Positions 41,796-50,346 of a DNA stretch of 64,000 bases are shown here, piece after piece. The number at the start of each line of letters is the position of its first letter. The first letter of the stretch is position 1. The DNA comes from Micromonospora sp. R77. GTDB taxonomy: Bacteria > Actinomycetota > Actinomycetes > Mycobacteriales > Micromonosporaceae. A model generated the notes under the pieces. The model worked only from the letters and a program-made list of their open reading frames with translations, was not told the DNA's origin and made no database searches. Location: positions 6,386,001 through 6,450,000 of the forward strand of contig NZ_JALDST010000001.1 in NCBI RefSeq assembly GCF_022747945.1, in the 5' to 3' direction. Made by a program: the position numbers and the translations under genes.

Positions 41796-42389
41796 TCAGC
41801 GCGCCGCGGTGGCGAAGACGACGATGTTGTCGGGGTAGTTGCCGGTCCGCGTGTCGAACCGGCCGCCGCAGGTGATCAGGCGCAGCCGGGCCTCGGTGCC
41901 GCCGCCGTACACCCGCTCGGTGGGGAAGCGGTCCTTCGGGTACGCCCCGACGCCGGTCACCGTGAAGGCGGCCACCCGGCCGTCGGCCCGGGTGACCCGG
42001 ATCGGGTCGCCGGGCCGGAGCCGGCCCAGGTCGAAGAAGACCGCCGGTCCGTCCTGGGTGTCCACGTGCCCGACCAGCACCGCGTTCCCGGCCTCCCCGG
42101 GCGTCGGGCCGCGCCGGTACCAGCCGGCCAGTTCCGGCCGGTCCAGGGGCGGCACCTCCAGTACGCCGTCGCGGTCGGCCACCGGCACGATGTGGGCGCG
42201 TACCCCGATGGTGGGGATGGCGACCTGGACCGGCTCGGAGCGGGACAGGACGGGCCCGGATGAGCCGGGCGGCTCGCCGGTCGGCGCGGCCGACGCGCCG
42301 AGCTGCGGCGGCCGAACAGGAGGTGCTGCCGAGGCCGACGGCGACCAGCCCGGTCCGGCGAGCCCAGAGGGTGACCACGCGGCGACCAC
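41796..42389 (-). CDS. Class F sortase (N-terminus probably out of frame)
   Basis: 197 residues as read. The sortase core has IPTIGVRAHIVPVADRDGVL, the His in GNAVLVGHVDTQDGPAVF, the Cys in LRLITCGGRFDTRTGNY and the Arg nearby. The N-terminal 30 residues are unusual; the parallel frame ending near 42,300 encodes a membrane anchor (RRVVTLWARRTGLVAVGLGS) with nearly perfect G/C third positions, so one extra base near 42,300 is likely. Class F sortases cut and link sorting-signal proteins to the envelope; the gene just upstream encodes a plausible substrate. Confidence 0.82.
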   Translation of the reverse strand: MVAAWSPSGLAGPGWSPSASAAPPVRPPQLGASAAPTGEPPGSSGPVLSRSEPVQVAIPTIGVRAHIVPVADRDGVLEVPPLDRPELAGWYRRGPTPGEAGNAVLVGHVDTQDGPAVFFDLGRLRPGDPIRVTRADGRVAAFTVTGVGAYPKDRFPTERVYGGGTEARLRLITCGGRFDTRTGNYPDNIVVFATAAR

Positions 42390-42483
42390 CGCGGCGGTGC
42401 GGACCCGCGCCGGCGGGCCTCGGGGCAGTTGCGTGGGGTCAGCGTGCCACCTCCGTCCGACGGGACAGGGGCGCCCGCACCGG

Positions 42484-43020
42484 TCAGGCCGGGACGAGCA
42501 CCCCCGCTGCTGGGGATGGTGGGTCGGCGCAGCCTCCAGGCCTCGCTGATGCCGCGCCGACGGCGGCGACCAGCACCGCTCCGCCGGTGAGCGCCACGGC
42601 GGCCAGCGCGCCGCCCGCGACGAGCACGCCGGTGTCCCCGTGCCGGCCGCCGGCGCCGGCCTGGGCGCCGCCGATGGGCGTGACGGTGAACTGCGCCGTG
42701 CCGCCGTTGCTGCCGTCGCCGCAGGTGGTGGTGACCGTGTAGGTGCCGAGGGTGAAGCCGGCGGTGAAGAGTTCGGCGCTCAGGCCGCCGCCCGCCGCGG
42801 CGGTGGTGGAGCGGACGTTCTGGTCGCGGTCGGGTCCGGTGACGCGGAAGAGCGCGTCACCCGACTTGGGGTTACACGTCGTCGTGGTCAGCACGACGGT
42901 GCCCCCGACCGGGGTGGTGGCTGGTGAGACGGTGGTGTCGGCGAACGCCGCGAGCGGGAGCAGGAGTGTGCCGAGGCCCACGCCGACCGCCGCCGAGCCG
43001 AGAACTTTCTGTGCCTTCAT
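42484..43020 (-). CDS. Secreted, wall-associated protein, candidate sortase substrate
   Basis: 178 residues as read. It has a signal peptide (VLGSAAVGVGLGTLLLPLAA, cleavage near AFA-DT), an Ig-like domain with two Cys (TTCNPKSGDALFRVTG; TTTCGDGSNGGTAQFTV) and a C-terminal hydrophobic segment (GVLVAGGALAAVALTGGAVL). After this segment an alternative frame gives a basic tail (RRRRRGISEAWRLRRP), the usual end of an anchored protein, implying a frame error near 42,570. No canonical LPxTG is visible, though class F substrates vary. Transcribed ahead of the sortase. Confidence 0.68.
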   Translation of the reverse strand: MKAQKVLGSAAVGVGLGTLLLPLAAFADTTVSPATTPVGGTVVLTTTTCNPKSGDALFRVTGPDRDQNVRSTTAAAGGGLSAELFTAGFTLGTYTVTTTCGDGSNGGTAQFTVTPIGGAQAGAGGRHGDTGVLVAGGALAAVALTGGAVLVAAVGAASARPGGCADPPSPAAGVLVPA

Positions 43021-43302
43021 GCGCGTCTTCCCTCACTTTTCGTCCGCTGACTGCGTGGGACGTCGTTCGGGTGGCCAACTCCGTGACTAGCACCGGTGTG
43101 GCCAACACTAGGAGGGTTGGGGCCGCGATCCGATGAAAATGAGAAATCCTCGTTGCCGTCACGTGTTCTCCCTCGCGCCCGGGGAGCTGCGGAAATGCCC
43201 GCCCAGGAGGACCCGTGACGCCCCGCGCCGGACGCCGTTTCGTCCGGTTCCGGACGTCGACGTACGCCCCAGGGCGTCCGGGCCGGTACGGGCCGGTCCG
43301 GG

Positions 43303-44442
43303 TCATCCCGTGCCGAGGCGCGGGCCCGCCGGCGCGGGCGCGCGGCGTAGCCGGTAGGCCAGCACCGCGGCGGCCAGCAGCGGCCCCCAGACCGGGAACG
43401 GGAAGAAGAACAGCGCCACGGCCACGCCGCGCACGCCGTCGCCGAAGCCCTCCGTCTCCAGGGTGTGCAGCAGCACCCCCGGCGCGGCCACGCACGCGGC
43501 CGCGGCGACGAGTCCACCCGGGACGACGGCCAGCGCGGACGGCACCGCCCGCCCGCCGAACACCGGGACCCACCGGGGGACCACCTCACCCCACCTGCTG
43601 ACCAGCCCGAGGGTCAGCACCGCGCCGGTCAGCGCGGCGCAGCCCAGCGCGGCACCCTGGATCCGTACCGCCGGGTCGTCGACGGGCAGGCCGATCGCCC
43701 ACGGTGTGAGCCAACTCAGCCGCACCGTGGCGTACGGCAGCGGGCAGAGCGCGGCACCGACGGTGGCCACCCGGCCCCAGCGCCGGGCCCGCTCCGGTGC
43801 CGCCCACCCCGGCCGCCGGTCGGGGGAGTCCCGCCGCCACAGCCGGTACGTCACCCAGCCCCACCCGGTGGCGACGACCGCCATGGACAGTCCCCAGGCC
43901 AGCCGGGTGCCGTAGTCGGCGAAGGCGCCCAGCACGTTGCCGGCGAAGCGGCTCAGCGTCGCCGGGTCGAGCAGCCCGACGGCGACCCCGACGCCGACCA
44001 CCGGTACGAGCGCGGCGGCGGTGACCCAGCCGGCCCGCCGTCCCCGCGCGCAGGCCACCACGAGGGCGGTCAGCAGGGCCACCGGCCCGCCCAGCGCGAG
44101 GGCGTAGCCGAGCAGGCTGATCAGCGACGTGTCCGCCATGACCAGGGCGAAGAACGCGGCGAGCAGCCCGGCGGCGGCGATCCGGGCCCGGTCGGCGCTC
44201 CGCCCGCCGGTGCCGGCCACGGCCAGTCCGACCAGGGCCGCGCCGACCAGCAGCGCACCGGCCACGGTGGACGGTATGTCGTGGGTGACGGACATGGTGA
44301 CCCGGTCACCCGGGCCGAACGGATAGGTGGACGGGCGGATCAGCCACGCGCTGCCGATGCCGGCGCCGACCAGCGAGAGAAGGACTGCCACGAGGGTCGG
44401 ACGGTCGACGCCGCCGCGCCCGGCAAATGAGGTGCGGAACAT
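43303..44442 (-). CDS. Hypothetical multi-pass membrane protein
   Basis: 379 residues with about ten hydrophobic segments (for example LVAVLLSLVGAGIGSAWLI, GALLVGAALVGLAVAG, VTAAALVPVVGVGVAVGLL, GPLLAAAVLAYRLRRAPAPA). The family is not recognised; it shows no ABC, MFS or kinase motif. ATG 44442 (MFRTSFAG) is the first plausible start; the frame stays open to 44628. It lies behind the putative sortase substrate in orientation but 280 bases away, so it is probably separately transcribed. Confidence 0.7.
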   Translation of the reverse strand: MFRTSFAGRGGVDRPTLVAVLLSLVGAGIGSAWLIRPSTYPFGPGDRVTMSVTHDIPSTVAGALLVGAALVGLAVAGTGGRSADRARIAAAGLLAAFFALVMADTSLISLLGYALALGGPVALLTALVVACARGRRAGWVTAAALVPVVGVGVAVGLLDPATLSRFAGNVLGAFADYGTRLAWGLSMAVVATGWGWVTYRLWRRDSPDRRPGWAAPERARRWGRVATVGAALCPLPYATVRLSWLTPWAIGLPVDDPAVRIQGAALGCAALTGAVLTLGLVSRWGEVVPRWVPVFGGRAVPSALAVVPGGLVAAAACVAAPGVLLHTLETEGFGDGVRGVAVALFFFPFPVWGPLLAAAVLAYRLRRAPAPAGPRLGTG

Positions 44443-44616
44443 GCCACCGACGCTAGATATCCGCCTGCCCCACGCCCTCCCTCCCGGGCGGGAGCCACGT
44501 CCCCGTCCAGCGGGGCCGCACAGATCTAGCCTCCTAGGATGCCTTAGCCGGTGTGACCGGGTCGACCGACCGACACAACAGGCATGACAGCGGGGGAGCG
44601 GAAAGGAGACGATGTC

Positions 44617-45309
44617 GTGGTGCGACACGACGAACCTCTCGCCGTCGAGTTCGCCGCCGCGATCATCGGCGGCGACGTCGAACGGTTGACCACTCTGCTG
44701 CGTACCGAGCCCTGGCTGGCCACCGAGCCGCTGACCGATCTCGCCGGCGCCCGGCGCTCACCGCTGCACCTGGTGGCCGACTCGCCCGGGCACCGGCCAC
44801 GAGCCGCCGAGACGGTCCGCGCCCTCGTGGCCGCGGGCGCGGACGTCGACGCTCCCGCCATCGGCATGTCGCACTCCGAGCGACCGCTGCACTGGGCCGC
44901 CAGTAATGACGACGTGACCCTGGCCGACGCGCTGCTCGACGCCGGGGCCGACATCGAGGCCGCCGGCTCGTCCATCGACGGTGGCCCGCCGCTGTCCAGC
45001 GCCGTCGGCTACGGGCAGTGGAGCGTGGCGCGCCGGCTGGTCGACCGGGGCGCCCGGACCGAGCTGTGGCACGCCGCCGCGCTGGGCCTGCTGCCGGTCG
45101 TCGACCGCCTCGCCGTCGGGACGACCGACCTGGACGCTCCGCTGTGGAACGCCTGCCGGGCCGGCCACCTCGACGCCGCGAAGCTGTTGGTCGCCCGCGG
45201 GGCCTCGCCGCGCTGGCCGGCGCCCTGGTCGGGGGAGACCGCCGTCGACGTGGCCCGGAGCAGCGGAAACGACGAACTGGTCAGCTGGTTGGTGGCGTTC
45301 CCGAGCTGA
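44617..45309 (+). CDS. Ankyrin-repeat protein
   Basis: About 230 residues made of degenerate ankyrin repeats. Recognisable units are SPLHLVADSPGHRPRAAETV, RALVAAGADVDAPA, ERPLHWAASNDDVTLADALL, DAGADIEAAG, and LWNACRAGHLDAAKLLVARG. It is a cytoplasmic protein-binding scaffold with no enzymatic motif. A GGAG site favours GTG 44617 or 44620; the ATG at 44584 lacks one. Partner unknown. Confidence 0.85.
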   Translation: MVRHDEPLAVEFAAAIIGGDVERLTTLLRTEPWLATEPLTDLAGARRSPLHLVADSPGHRPRAAETVRALVAAGADVDAPAIGMSHSERPLHWAASNDDVTLADALLDAGADIEAAGSSIDGGPPLSSAVGYGQWSVARRLVDRGARTELWHAAALGLLPVVDRLAVGTTDLDAPLWNACRAGHLDAAKLLVARGASPRWPAPWSGETAVDVARSSGNDELVSWLVAFPS

Positions 45310-45318
45310 CGGCGACGG

Positions 45319-45828
45319 TCACTCCCCGGTACGGCCGTCGATCAACTCCCGGACCACGTCCAGGTGGCCGGCGTGGCGGGCGTACTCCTGCAGCACGTGG
45401 AAGCAGATCGCGGCCAGGGTGGGCCGGGTCGCCGCATCGGTGAACCGGCCGCCCAGCGCGGCGGGCGTGTCCAGCGGGGTGGACCCCACGATGGCGCGGG
45501 TCCGCCGGCCGCCCGCGTGCAGCGAGGCGATCAGGTCGGCCACGGTCTCACCCGGCTCGACGTGCCAGCGATCGTCCCGGTGGTCGCCCCACGGGTCCGG
45601 CACCTGCTCGCCGAGGAAGCCCCAGACCAGCCAGCGCCGCTCCATGAAGGTGAGGTGCTTGACCAGCTCGACCGGCGTCCAACCGGACGGCACCCGGACC
45701 GTGCGGGCCTGCGCCTCGGTCAGCCCGGCGAGCCGGTCGGCGACCGTCTCCCGGTAGAAGTCGAGGTAGGTGAGGAAGAGGGTGGGCACGTCCGCGGACG
45801 GACCGGGTTCGGGGAAGACGACGGTCAT
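45319..45828 (-). CDS. DinB-family protein
   Basis: 169 residues, four-helix DinB/YfiT type. FLTYLDFYRETVADRLAGLT, VPSGWTPVELVKHLTFMERR with the first metal-binding His, and YARHAGHLDVVRELIDG with the two C-terminal His residues give the complete metal triad. Such proteins are often thiol (mycothiol) dependent transferases; the substrate is unknown. ATG 45828 is preferred. It converges on the ankyrin gene with a 9-base gap. Confidence 0.9.
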   Translation of the reverse strand: MTVVFPEPGPSADVPTLFLTYLDFYRETVADRLAGLTEAQARTVRVPSGWTPVELVKHLTFMERRWLVWGFLGEQVPDPWGDHRDDRWHVEPGETVADLIASLHAGGRRTRAIVGSTPLDTPAALGGRFTDAATRPTLAAICFHVLQEYARHAGHLDVVRELIDGRTGE

Positions 45829-45877
45829 GGACCGCAGTATGCCGAGCCGCACCGACACCGTCCGGTGGGCACCGAGG

Positions 45878-46939
45878 TCACGCCTCGACGGTCAGCACCT
45901 CGCCACGGGCCGCCGAGCGGTGGGCCAGTTCGATGAGCGCCACCGTGTCGACCGCGTCGCGCGGGTCCACCGGCATCGGCCTGCCGTCCCGCAGGGCCGC
46001 CGCGACGTGGGCGTAGAAGTCCTGGTAGCGGCCGGGTTCGGTGGGCACCGGGCGCAGCTCGCCGTCGACGCCGAGCTGTCCGTACCGGTCGGCGGGCACC
46101 TCGCCCCAGCCCGGGGTGTCGGGCCGGCCACCGTCGCGCAGCGCCGCCTCCTGCGGGTCCAGGCCGTAGCTGGTCCAGCCGGCCCGGTCGCCGAGGATCC
46201 GCATCCGTGGCCCGAGCTGCGGCGCGACCGCGCTCATCCACAGGTGCGAGTGGACGCCCCCGGTGTGGGTCAGCGCCACGAAGGCGTCGTCGTCGACCTG
46301 CGCACCGGCCCGCCGTCGGTCCACCTCGGCGTACACCCGGGCCACCGGGCCGAAGAGCTGCACCGCCTGGTCGACCAGGTGGGCGCCGAGGTCGTAGAGC
46401 ACGCCACCGGCGTCGTCGGTGGTGCCGCTCTCCCGCCAGCCCGGCTTGATCGCCGGCCGCCACCGCTCGAACCGGGACTCGAAGCGCCGCACCCGACCCA
46501 GCTCACCGGCCTCGACGAGCCGGCGGGCGGTCAGGAAGTCGCCGTCCCAGCGGCGGTTCTGGAACACCGTCAGCGGCACGCCGAGCCGGTCGGCCTCGGC
46601 GAGCAGCGCGCGGCCGTGGGCGGCGGTGGCGGCGGGCGGCTTGTCCACCACCACCGGCAGGCCGGCCGCGAGGGCCGCGCGGGCGGCCGGCACGTGCTGC
46701 CGGTTCGGGGTGGCCACCACCACCAGATCGAGGGTGTCCGCCGCGTGCCAGAGTTGGTCGGCGTCGTCGACGAGCCGGGCGTCGGGGTGCTCGCGCCGGG
46801 CCTGCTCACGCCGTTCGGGGTGGCGCGTGACGACGGCGTCCAGCCGCAGCCCCGGCGTGGCGGCGATCAGCGGGGCGTGGAACACCCGCCCGGCGACGCC
46901 GTACCCCAGCAGACCGACCCGCAGTGCCGCCTCCGCCAT
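45878..46939 (-). CDS. Gfo/Idh/MocA-family oxidoreductase
   Basis: 353 residues. The Rossmann start RVGLLGYGVAGRVFHAPLIA, then VVVATPNRQHVPAARAALAA, the catalytic EKP-like motif here VVVDKPPAATAAHGRALLAE, and the GGVLYDLGAHLVDQAVQLFG substrate block are typical of the family, which oxidises or reduces sugars and their derivatives with NAD(P). The first residue of the usual EKP motif is Asp, a tolerated change. The start follows AAGGGGGCGGC. Substrate unknown. Confidence 0.9.
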   Translation of the reverse strand: MAEAALRVGLLGYGVAGRVFHAPLIAATPGLRLDAVVTRHPERREQARREHPDARLVDDADQLWHAADTLDLVVVATPNRQHVPAARAALAAGLPVVVDKPPAATAAHGRALLAEADRLGVPLTVFQNRRWDGDFLTARRLVEAGELGRVRRFESRFERWRPAIKPGWRESGTTDDAGGVLYDLGAHLVDQAVQLFGPVARVYAEVDRRRAGAQVDDDAFVALTHTGGVHSHLWMSAVAPQLGPRMRILGDRAGWTSYGLDPQEAALRDGGRPDTPGWGEVPADRYGQLGVDGELRPVPTEPGRYQDFYAHVAAALRDGRPMPVDPRDAVDTVALIELAHRSAARGEVLTVEA

Positions 46940-47057
46940 GCCGCCCCCTTGATCATGTCCGGTCTCCGGGTCGAATCTACGCCCTGCCCCGGGCAGTTCC
47001 GGCGGGCCGGGACGTCCCGGCGGACGACGGTGGACCGCGATGTGACAGCGTGACCGG

Positions 47058-48284
47058 GTGAACCCGATCCCGGTGGACGTGGACCTCGCGCTGGTGGGCG
47101 GCGGCGGCGCCGCGTCCCTGGTCCTGGCCGCGCTGGGCCGGCACGGTCCGTCGGGCCTGCGGGTCGCCGTGGTCGACCCGGTCCGCAAGCGCGGCCAGGA
47201 CCGGACGTGGGCGTTCTGGGGGACGCCCGGCACGGACCTGGATCCGCTGCTCAGCGCGAGCTGGTCGCAGGTCGAGGTGGTCACGCCGGGCGGGCGCCGC
47301 GTCCTGCCGCTCACCCCCCTGCGGTACGCCATGCTCCGCTCCGCCCCGGTCTACGACCGGGCTGCCGAGGCGGAGGCACGCCTCGGGGCGGTCCGGATCG
47401 GTGCGGCGGCCGGCGCCCTGGACGACGACGGGGAGCGGGTGCTGGTCCGGGACGTCGACGGCACGGTGCTGGTACGGGCCGGCTGGGTGCTGGACTCCCG
47501 TCCCCGCCCACCGGAGCGGCCGGGGCGGACGAACTGGTTGCAGCACTTCCGTGGTTGGTGGGTGGAGACCGACGCGTCGACGTTCGACCCGGCCCGGGCG
47601 GTGCTGATGGACTTCCGCACCCCGCAGCCGGCGCGGGGTGTGTCGTTCGGCTACGTGCTCCCGGTCAGCGACCGGTACGCGCTGGTCGAGTACACGGAGT
47701 TCTCCCCGGCGCTGCTCACCGACGAGGCGTACGACACGGCGCTGCGCGGCTACGTGGACCTGCTCGGGCTGGACCCGGCGGCGCTGCGGGTGCGGGAGGT
47801 GGAGAACGGGGTGATCCCGATGACCGACGGCCCGTTCGTCGCGCGCCCGTCGCCGCGGGTGGTCCGCCTCGGCACGGCGGGAGGCGCCACCCGTCCCTCG
47901 ACGGGGTTCACCTTCTCGGCGATGCACCGGCAGGCCGAGCAGGTCGCCCGGGCGCTCGCGGCGGGCCGCCCGCCCGTGCCGGGGGCCGCCTATCCGGGGC
48001 GGCACCGGTGGATGGACGCGGTGGCGCTGCGGGCCCTGGACCGGGGGCGGGTCGGCGGGATCGAGTTCTTCGAGCGGCTGTTCGACCGTAACCCGGCCGA
48101 GCGGGTGCTGCGGTTCCTGGACGGTGCCACCACCGTCGCGGAGGATCTGGCGGTGATGCGCTCCAGTCCGCTGCTGCCGATGACCGGCGCGGTCGCCGGT
48201 GATCTGGTGGGTCGGCTGCGGGACCGGCTGCGCCGCGTGCCGGCCCCCGCCCCCGTGTCGGGGGCCGGCACGCCGCGGCGGTGA
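47058..48284 (+). CDS. crtY: Lycopene cyclase (CrtY/CrtL type)
   Basis: 408 residues. The dinucleotide motif DLALVGGGGAASLVLAALGR opens the protein; AVVDPVRKRGQDRTWAFWGT, PLRYAMLRSAPVYD, HFRGWWVETD and FTFSAMHRQAEQVARALAAG are the classical lycopene beta-cyclase blocks. It would close the ends of lycopene to beta-ionone rings using reduced FAD. No other carotenoid gene is in the window, so the pathway must be completed elsewhere. The final 14 residues are encoded by a terminator palindrome. Confidence 0.88.
   Translation: MNPIPVDVDLALVGGGGAASLVLAALGRHGPSGLRVAVVDPVRKRGQDRTWAFWGTPGTDLDPLLSASWSQVEVVTPGGRRVLPLTPLRYAMLRSAPVYDRAAEAEARLGAVRIGAAAGALDDDGERVLVRDVDGTVLVRAGWVLDSRPRPPERPGRTNWLQHFRGWWVETDASTFDPARAVLMDFRTPQPARGVSFGYVLPVSDRYALVEYTEFSPALLTDEAYDTALRGYVDLLGLDPAALRVREVENGVIPMTDGPFVARPSPRVVRLGTAGGATRPSTGFTFSAMHRQAEQVARALAAGRPPVPGAAYPGRHRWMDAVALRALDRGRVGGIEFFERLFDRNPAERVLRFLDGATTVAEDLAVMRSSPLLPMTGAVAGDLVGRLRDRLRRVPAPAPVSGAGTPRR
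48235..48273. terminator. Terminator palindrome inside the 3' end of the lycopene cyclase gene
   Basis: GCGTGCCGGCCCCCG and CGGGGGCCGGCACGC form a perfect 15-bp stem with a 9-base loop. It ends nine bases before the cyclase stop codon and 16 bases from the end of the convergent DHFR-like gene, so it can stop both transcripts. Confidence 0.78.
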
Positions 48285-48288
48285 GCCG

Positions 48289-48870
48289 TCAGGCCGGCCG
48301 GTAGGTCGCCACCAGCACCCCGGTGGTGCTGACGGCGCTGTCGACCAGGCGCAGTGGCGCGGGGCCGTCCGCGTCGGGGAAGAGCCGTCGGCCGCCGCCG
48401 AGCACCAGCGGGTGGATCAGCAGGACGTACTCGTCGATCAGCCCCTGCCGGCCCAGTGCCCGGACCAGCTCGCCGCTGCCGAGCACGGCGATGTCGCCGC
48501 CCGGCTGGGCCTTGAGTTCCTTGACGGCGGCGACGACGTCGCCGGTGAGCAGGTGGGAGTTCGCCCAGGGGAGCGGCGCGGTGAGGGTGCCGGAGGCGAC
48601 GTACTTGGGCAGCGCGTCGAGGACCGGCGTGAACGGGTTGTCGCGCTGCTGCGGCCAGTAGCCGGCGAAGTCGGTGTAGGTGCGGCGGCCCAGCAGCAGG
48701 GCATCGGTGGTGGCCATGCCCTCGCCCATCTTCCGGCCGATCACCGGGTCGGTGTAGGGCACGGCCCACCCGCCGGCGGTGAAGCCGTCCCGGGTGTCCT
48801 CGTCGGACCGTCCGGGTGCCTGCATCACCCCGTCCAGGCTGACGTTCTCGGTGACCACGATCCTGCGCAT
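48289..48870 (-). CDS. Dihydrofolate reductase-like (RibD C-terminal) family protein
   Basis: 193 residues. RRIVVTENVSLDGVMQAPGR and TTDALLLGRRTYTDFAGYWP, then GGDIAVLGSGELVRALGRQG and HPLVLGGGRRLFP are the RibD-C/DHFR-like NADPH-binding blocks. These stand-alone proteins are probable NADPH-dependent reductases of unknown substrate rather than the housekeeping folate enzyme. ATG 48870 is used; an upstream frame to 48924 is not supported. Confidence 0.9.
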   Translation of the reverse strand: MRRIVVTENVSLDGVMQAPGRSDEDTRDGFTAGGWAVPYTDPVIGRKMGEGMATTDALLLGRRTYTDFAGYWPQQRDNPFTPVLDALPKYVASGTLTAPLPWANSHLLTGDVVAAVKELKAQPGGDIAVLGSGELVRALGRQGLIDEYVLLIHPLVLGGGRRLFPDADGPAPLRLVDSAVSTTGVLVATYRPA

Positions 48871-48982
48871 GTCGCTCCTCGGCGGGTCGCGGCCGGCGCG
48901 GTGCCGGCCGTCCACCCACCACACGAACGGCGGGCCGCGGAATCGACAGGTCGGCGCGGTCGTTTTCCCGGGTGGCCGGTGC

Positions 48983-49711
48983 TCAGTCGGTCAGCAGCCG
49001 GGCCCGCAGCGCGGCGACCAGGTCGTCGTCGACGCCGAGGCGGTCGGCGGCGTAGCCGCGTACCGAGCCGTGCGCGGTGGTGAGGTCGGCGAGGACGTGG
49101 CGGATGATCTCGGCGGGAGCGCGGCCGTATCCGGGCCAGCGCAGGGTGCGGCCGGGGTGGGCGGCGTGCCAGTCGGCGATCAGCCGGTCGGTGGCCAGTT
49201 CGGTCAGGGCGAAGTCGGCGGCGATCTGGTCGTCGGAGACGCCGAGCAGGGCCAGCACCAGGGCGGCGAGCAGGCCGGTGCGGTCCTTGCCGGAGGCGCA
49301 GTGGAAGACCAGCGGATGGTCGCCGTCGGCGATGACGGTGAGGGCCTGGCGCAGTTCGGTGACCCCGTCGGTGGCGACCTCGGCGTACCGGTCGGCCAGG
49401 TGGCGCCAGGGGTCGACGTCGGGGTCGATCTCGGCCTGGTCGTAGCCGCGGTGCTCGATGCTCAGGTTGAGCCAGGTCAGTCCGGGTTCGTCGGGGACCC
49501 GGCCGCGGGCGGCGATCTCCGACGGATAGCGCAGGTCGATGACGGTACGCACGCCGAGCGCCCGGAACCGGGTCAGGTCCTCGCCGGCGAGCTTGCCGAG
49601 CGAGTCGGACCGGTAGAGCCGTCCCCAGCGCAGGGTACGGCCGTCGTCGGTGCGGTAGCCGCCGAGGTCGCGGAAGTTGTGCAGCTGCTGGAAGGGCAGG
49701 TGCCTGATCAT
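48983..49711 (-). CDS. Tyrosine-protein phosphatase (PtpB-like)
   Basis: 242 residues. NFRDLGGYRTDDGRTLRWGR is the signature N-terminal motif of DSP/PTP lipid-and-tyrosine phosphatases of the Y_phosphatase3 family, and LVFHCASGKDRTGLLAALVL is the catalytic CX5R loop (HCASGKDR) with nucleophilic Cys. It may dephosphorylate phosphotyrosine or phosphoinositides. ATG 49711. It is divergent from RNase HI with a 70-base gap. Confidence 0.92.
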   Translation of the reverse strand: MIRHLPFQQLHNFRDLGGYRTDDGRTLRWGRLYRSDSLGKLAGEDLTRFRALGVRTVIDLRYPSEIAARGRVPDEPGLTWLNLSIEHRGYDQAEIDPDVDPWRHLADRYAEVATDGVTELRQALTVIADGDHPLVFHCASGKDRTGLLAALVLALLGVSDDQIAADFALTELATDRLIADWHAAHPGRTLRWPGYGRAPAEIIRHVLADLTTAHGSVRGYAADRLGVDDDLVAALRARLLTD

Positions 49712-49781
49712 GGGTCGTACGCTAGCCGTCGCGGGCGGGTCGGGTGGTCCCGTGGCGGGGCGTACCCGGTAGGTTGCCGGC

Positions 49782-50264
49782 ATGGTGGAGGCGGCGGCCG
49801 GCAGGGTCGTGGAGATCTGGACCGACGGTGCGTGCAGCGGTAATCCCGGCCCGGGTGGCTGGGGGGTGCTGCTGCGCTGGGGTGACCGGGAGCGGGAGCT
49901 GTGCGGCGGGGAGGCCGCCCCGACCACGAACAACCGGATGGAGCTGACCGCCGCGATCCAGGCCCTGGAGAGCCTGACCCGGCCGGTCACGGTGCGGCTG
50001 CACACCGACAGCACGTACGTGCGTAACGGCATCACCGGTTGGCTGGCGTCGTGGAAGCGCAACGGGTGGTTGACGGCGGCGAAGCAGCCGGTGAAGAACG
50101 CCGACCTGTGGCAGCGGTTGGAGGCGGCCTGCGCCCGGCACGACGTGACCTGGCTGTGGGTGAAGGGGCACAACGGCCACCCGGAGAACGAGCGGGCGGA
50201 CGCGCTGGCGAACCGGGGGATGACCGAGGCGCGGGCGGGTGCGGGGGTGGCGGCCGGCCGGTGA
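49782..50264 (+). CDS. rnhA: Ribonuclease HI
   Basis: 160 residues, standard length. The active-site set is complete: Asp in [20 protein letters not shown], Glu in [18 protein letters not shown], Asp in [12 protein letters not shown], and the last Asp in [11 protein letters not shown], with the mobile His in [11 protein letters not shown]. It cleaves RNA in RNA-DNA hybrids with Mg2+. Start at ATG 49782. An unlinked P450 gene follows at 83 bases. Confidence 0.95.
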   Translation: MVEAAAGRVVEIWTDGACSGNPGPGGWGVLLRWGDRERELCGGEAAPTTNNRMELTAAIQALESLTRPVTVRLHTDSTYVRNGITGWLASWKRNGWLTAAKQPVKNADLWQRLEAACARHDVTWLWVKGHNGHPENERADALANRGMTEARAGAGVAAGR

Positions 50265-50346
50265 CGGCGGGTTGTGTCGACGCACCTCGATGGGTAACGT
50301 AGCGGATCGACGCCGTTACGGACAGTTTCCCTCGGAGGTGTCCCGC

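Noticed and set aside
46955..46985. tRNA-like sequence around GGGTCGAATCTACG
   Set aside because: No cloverleaf partner arms or acceptor stem could be found nearby.
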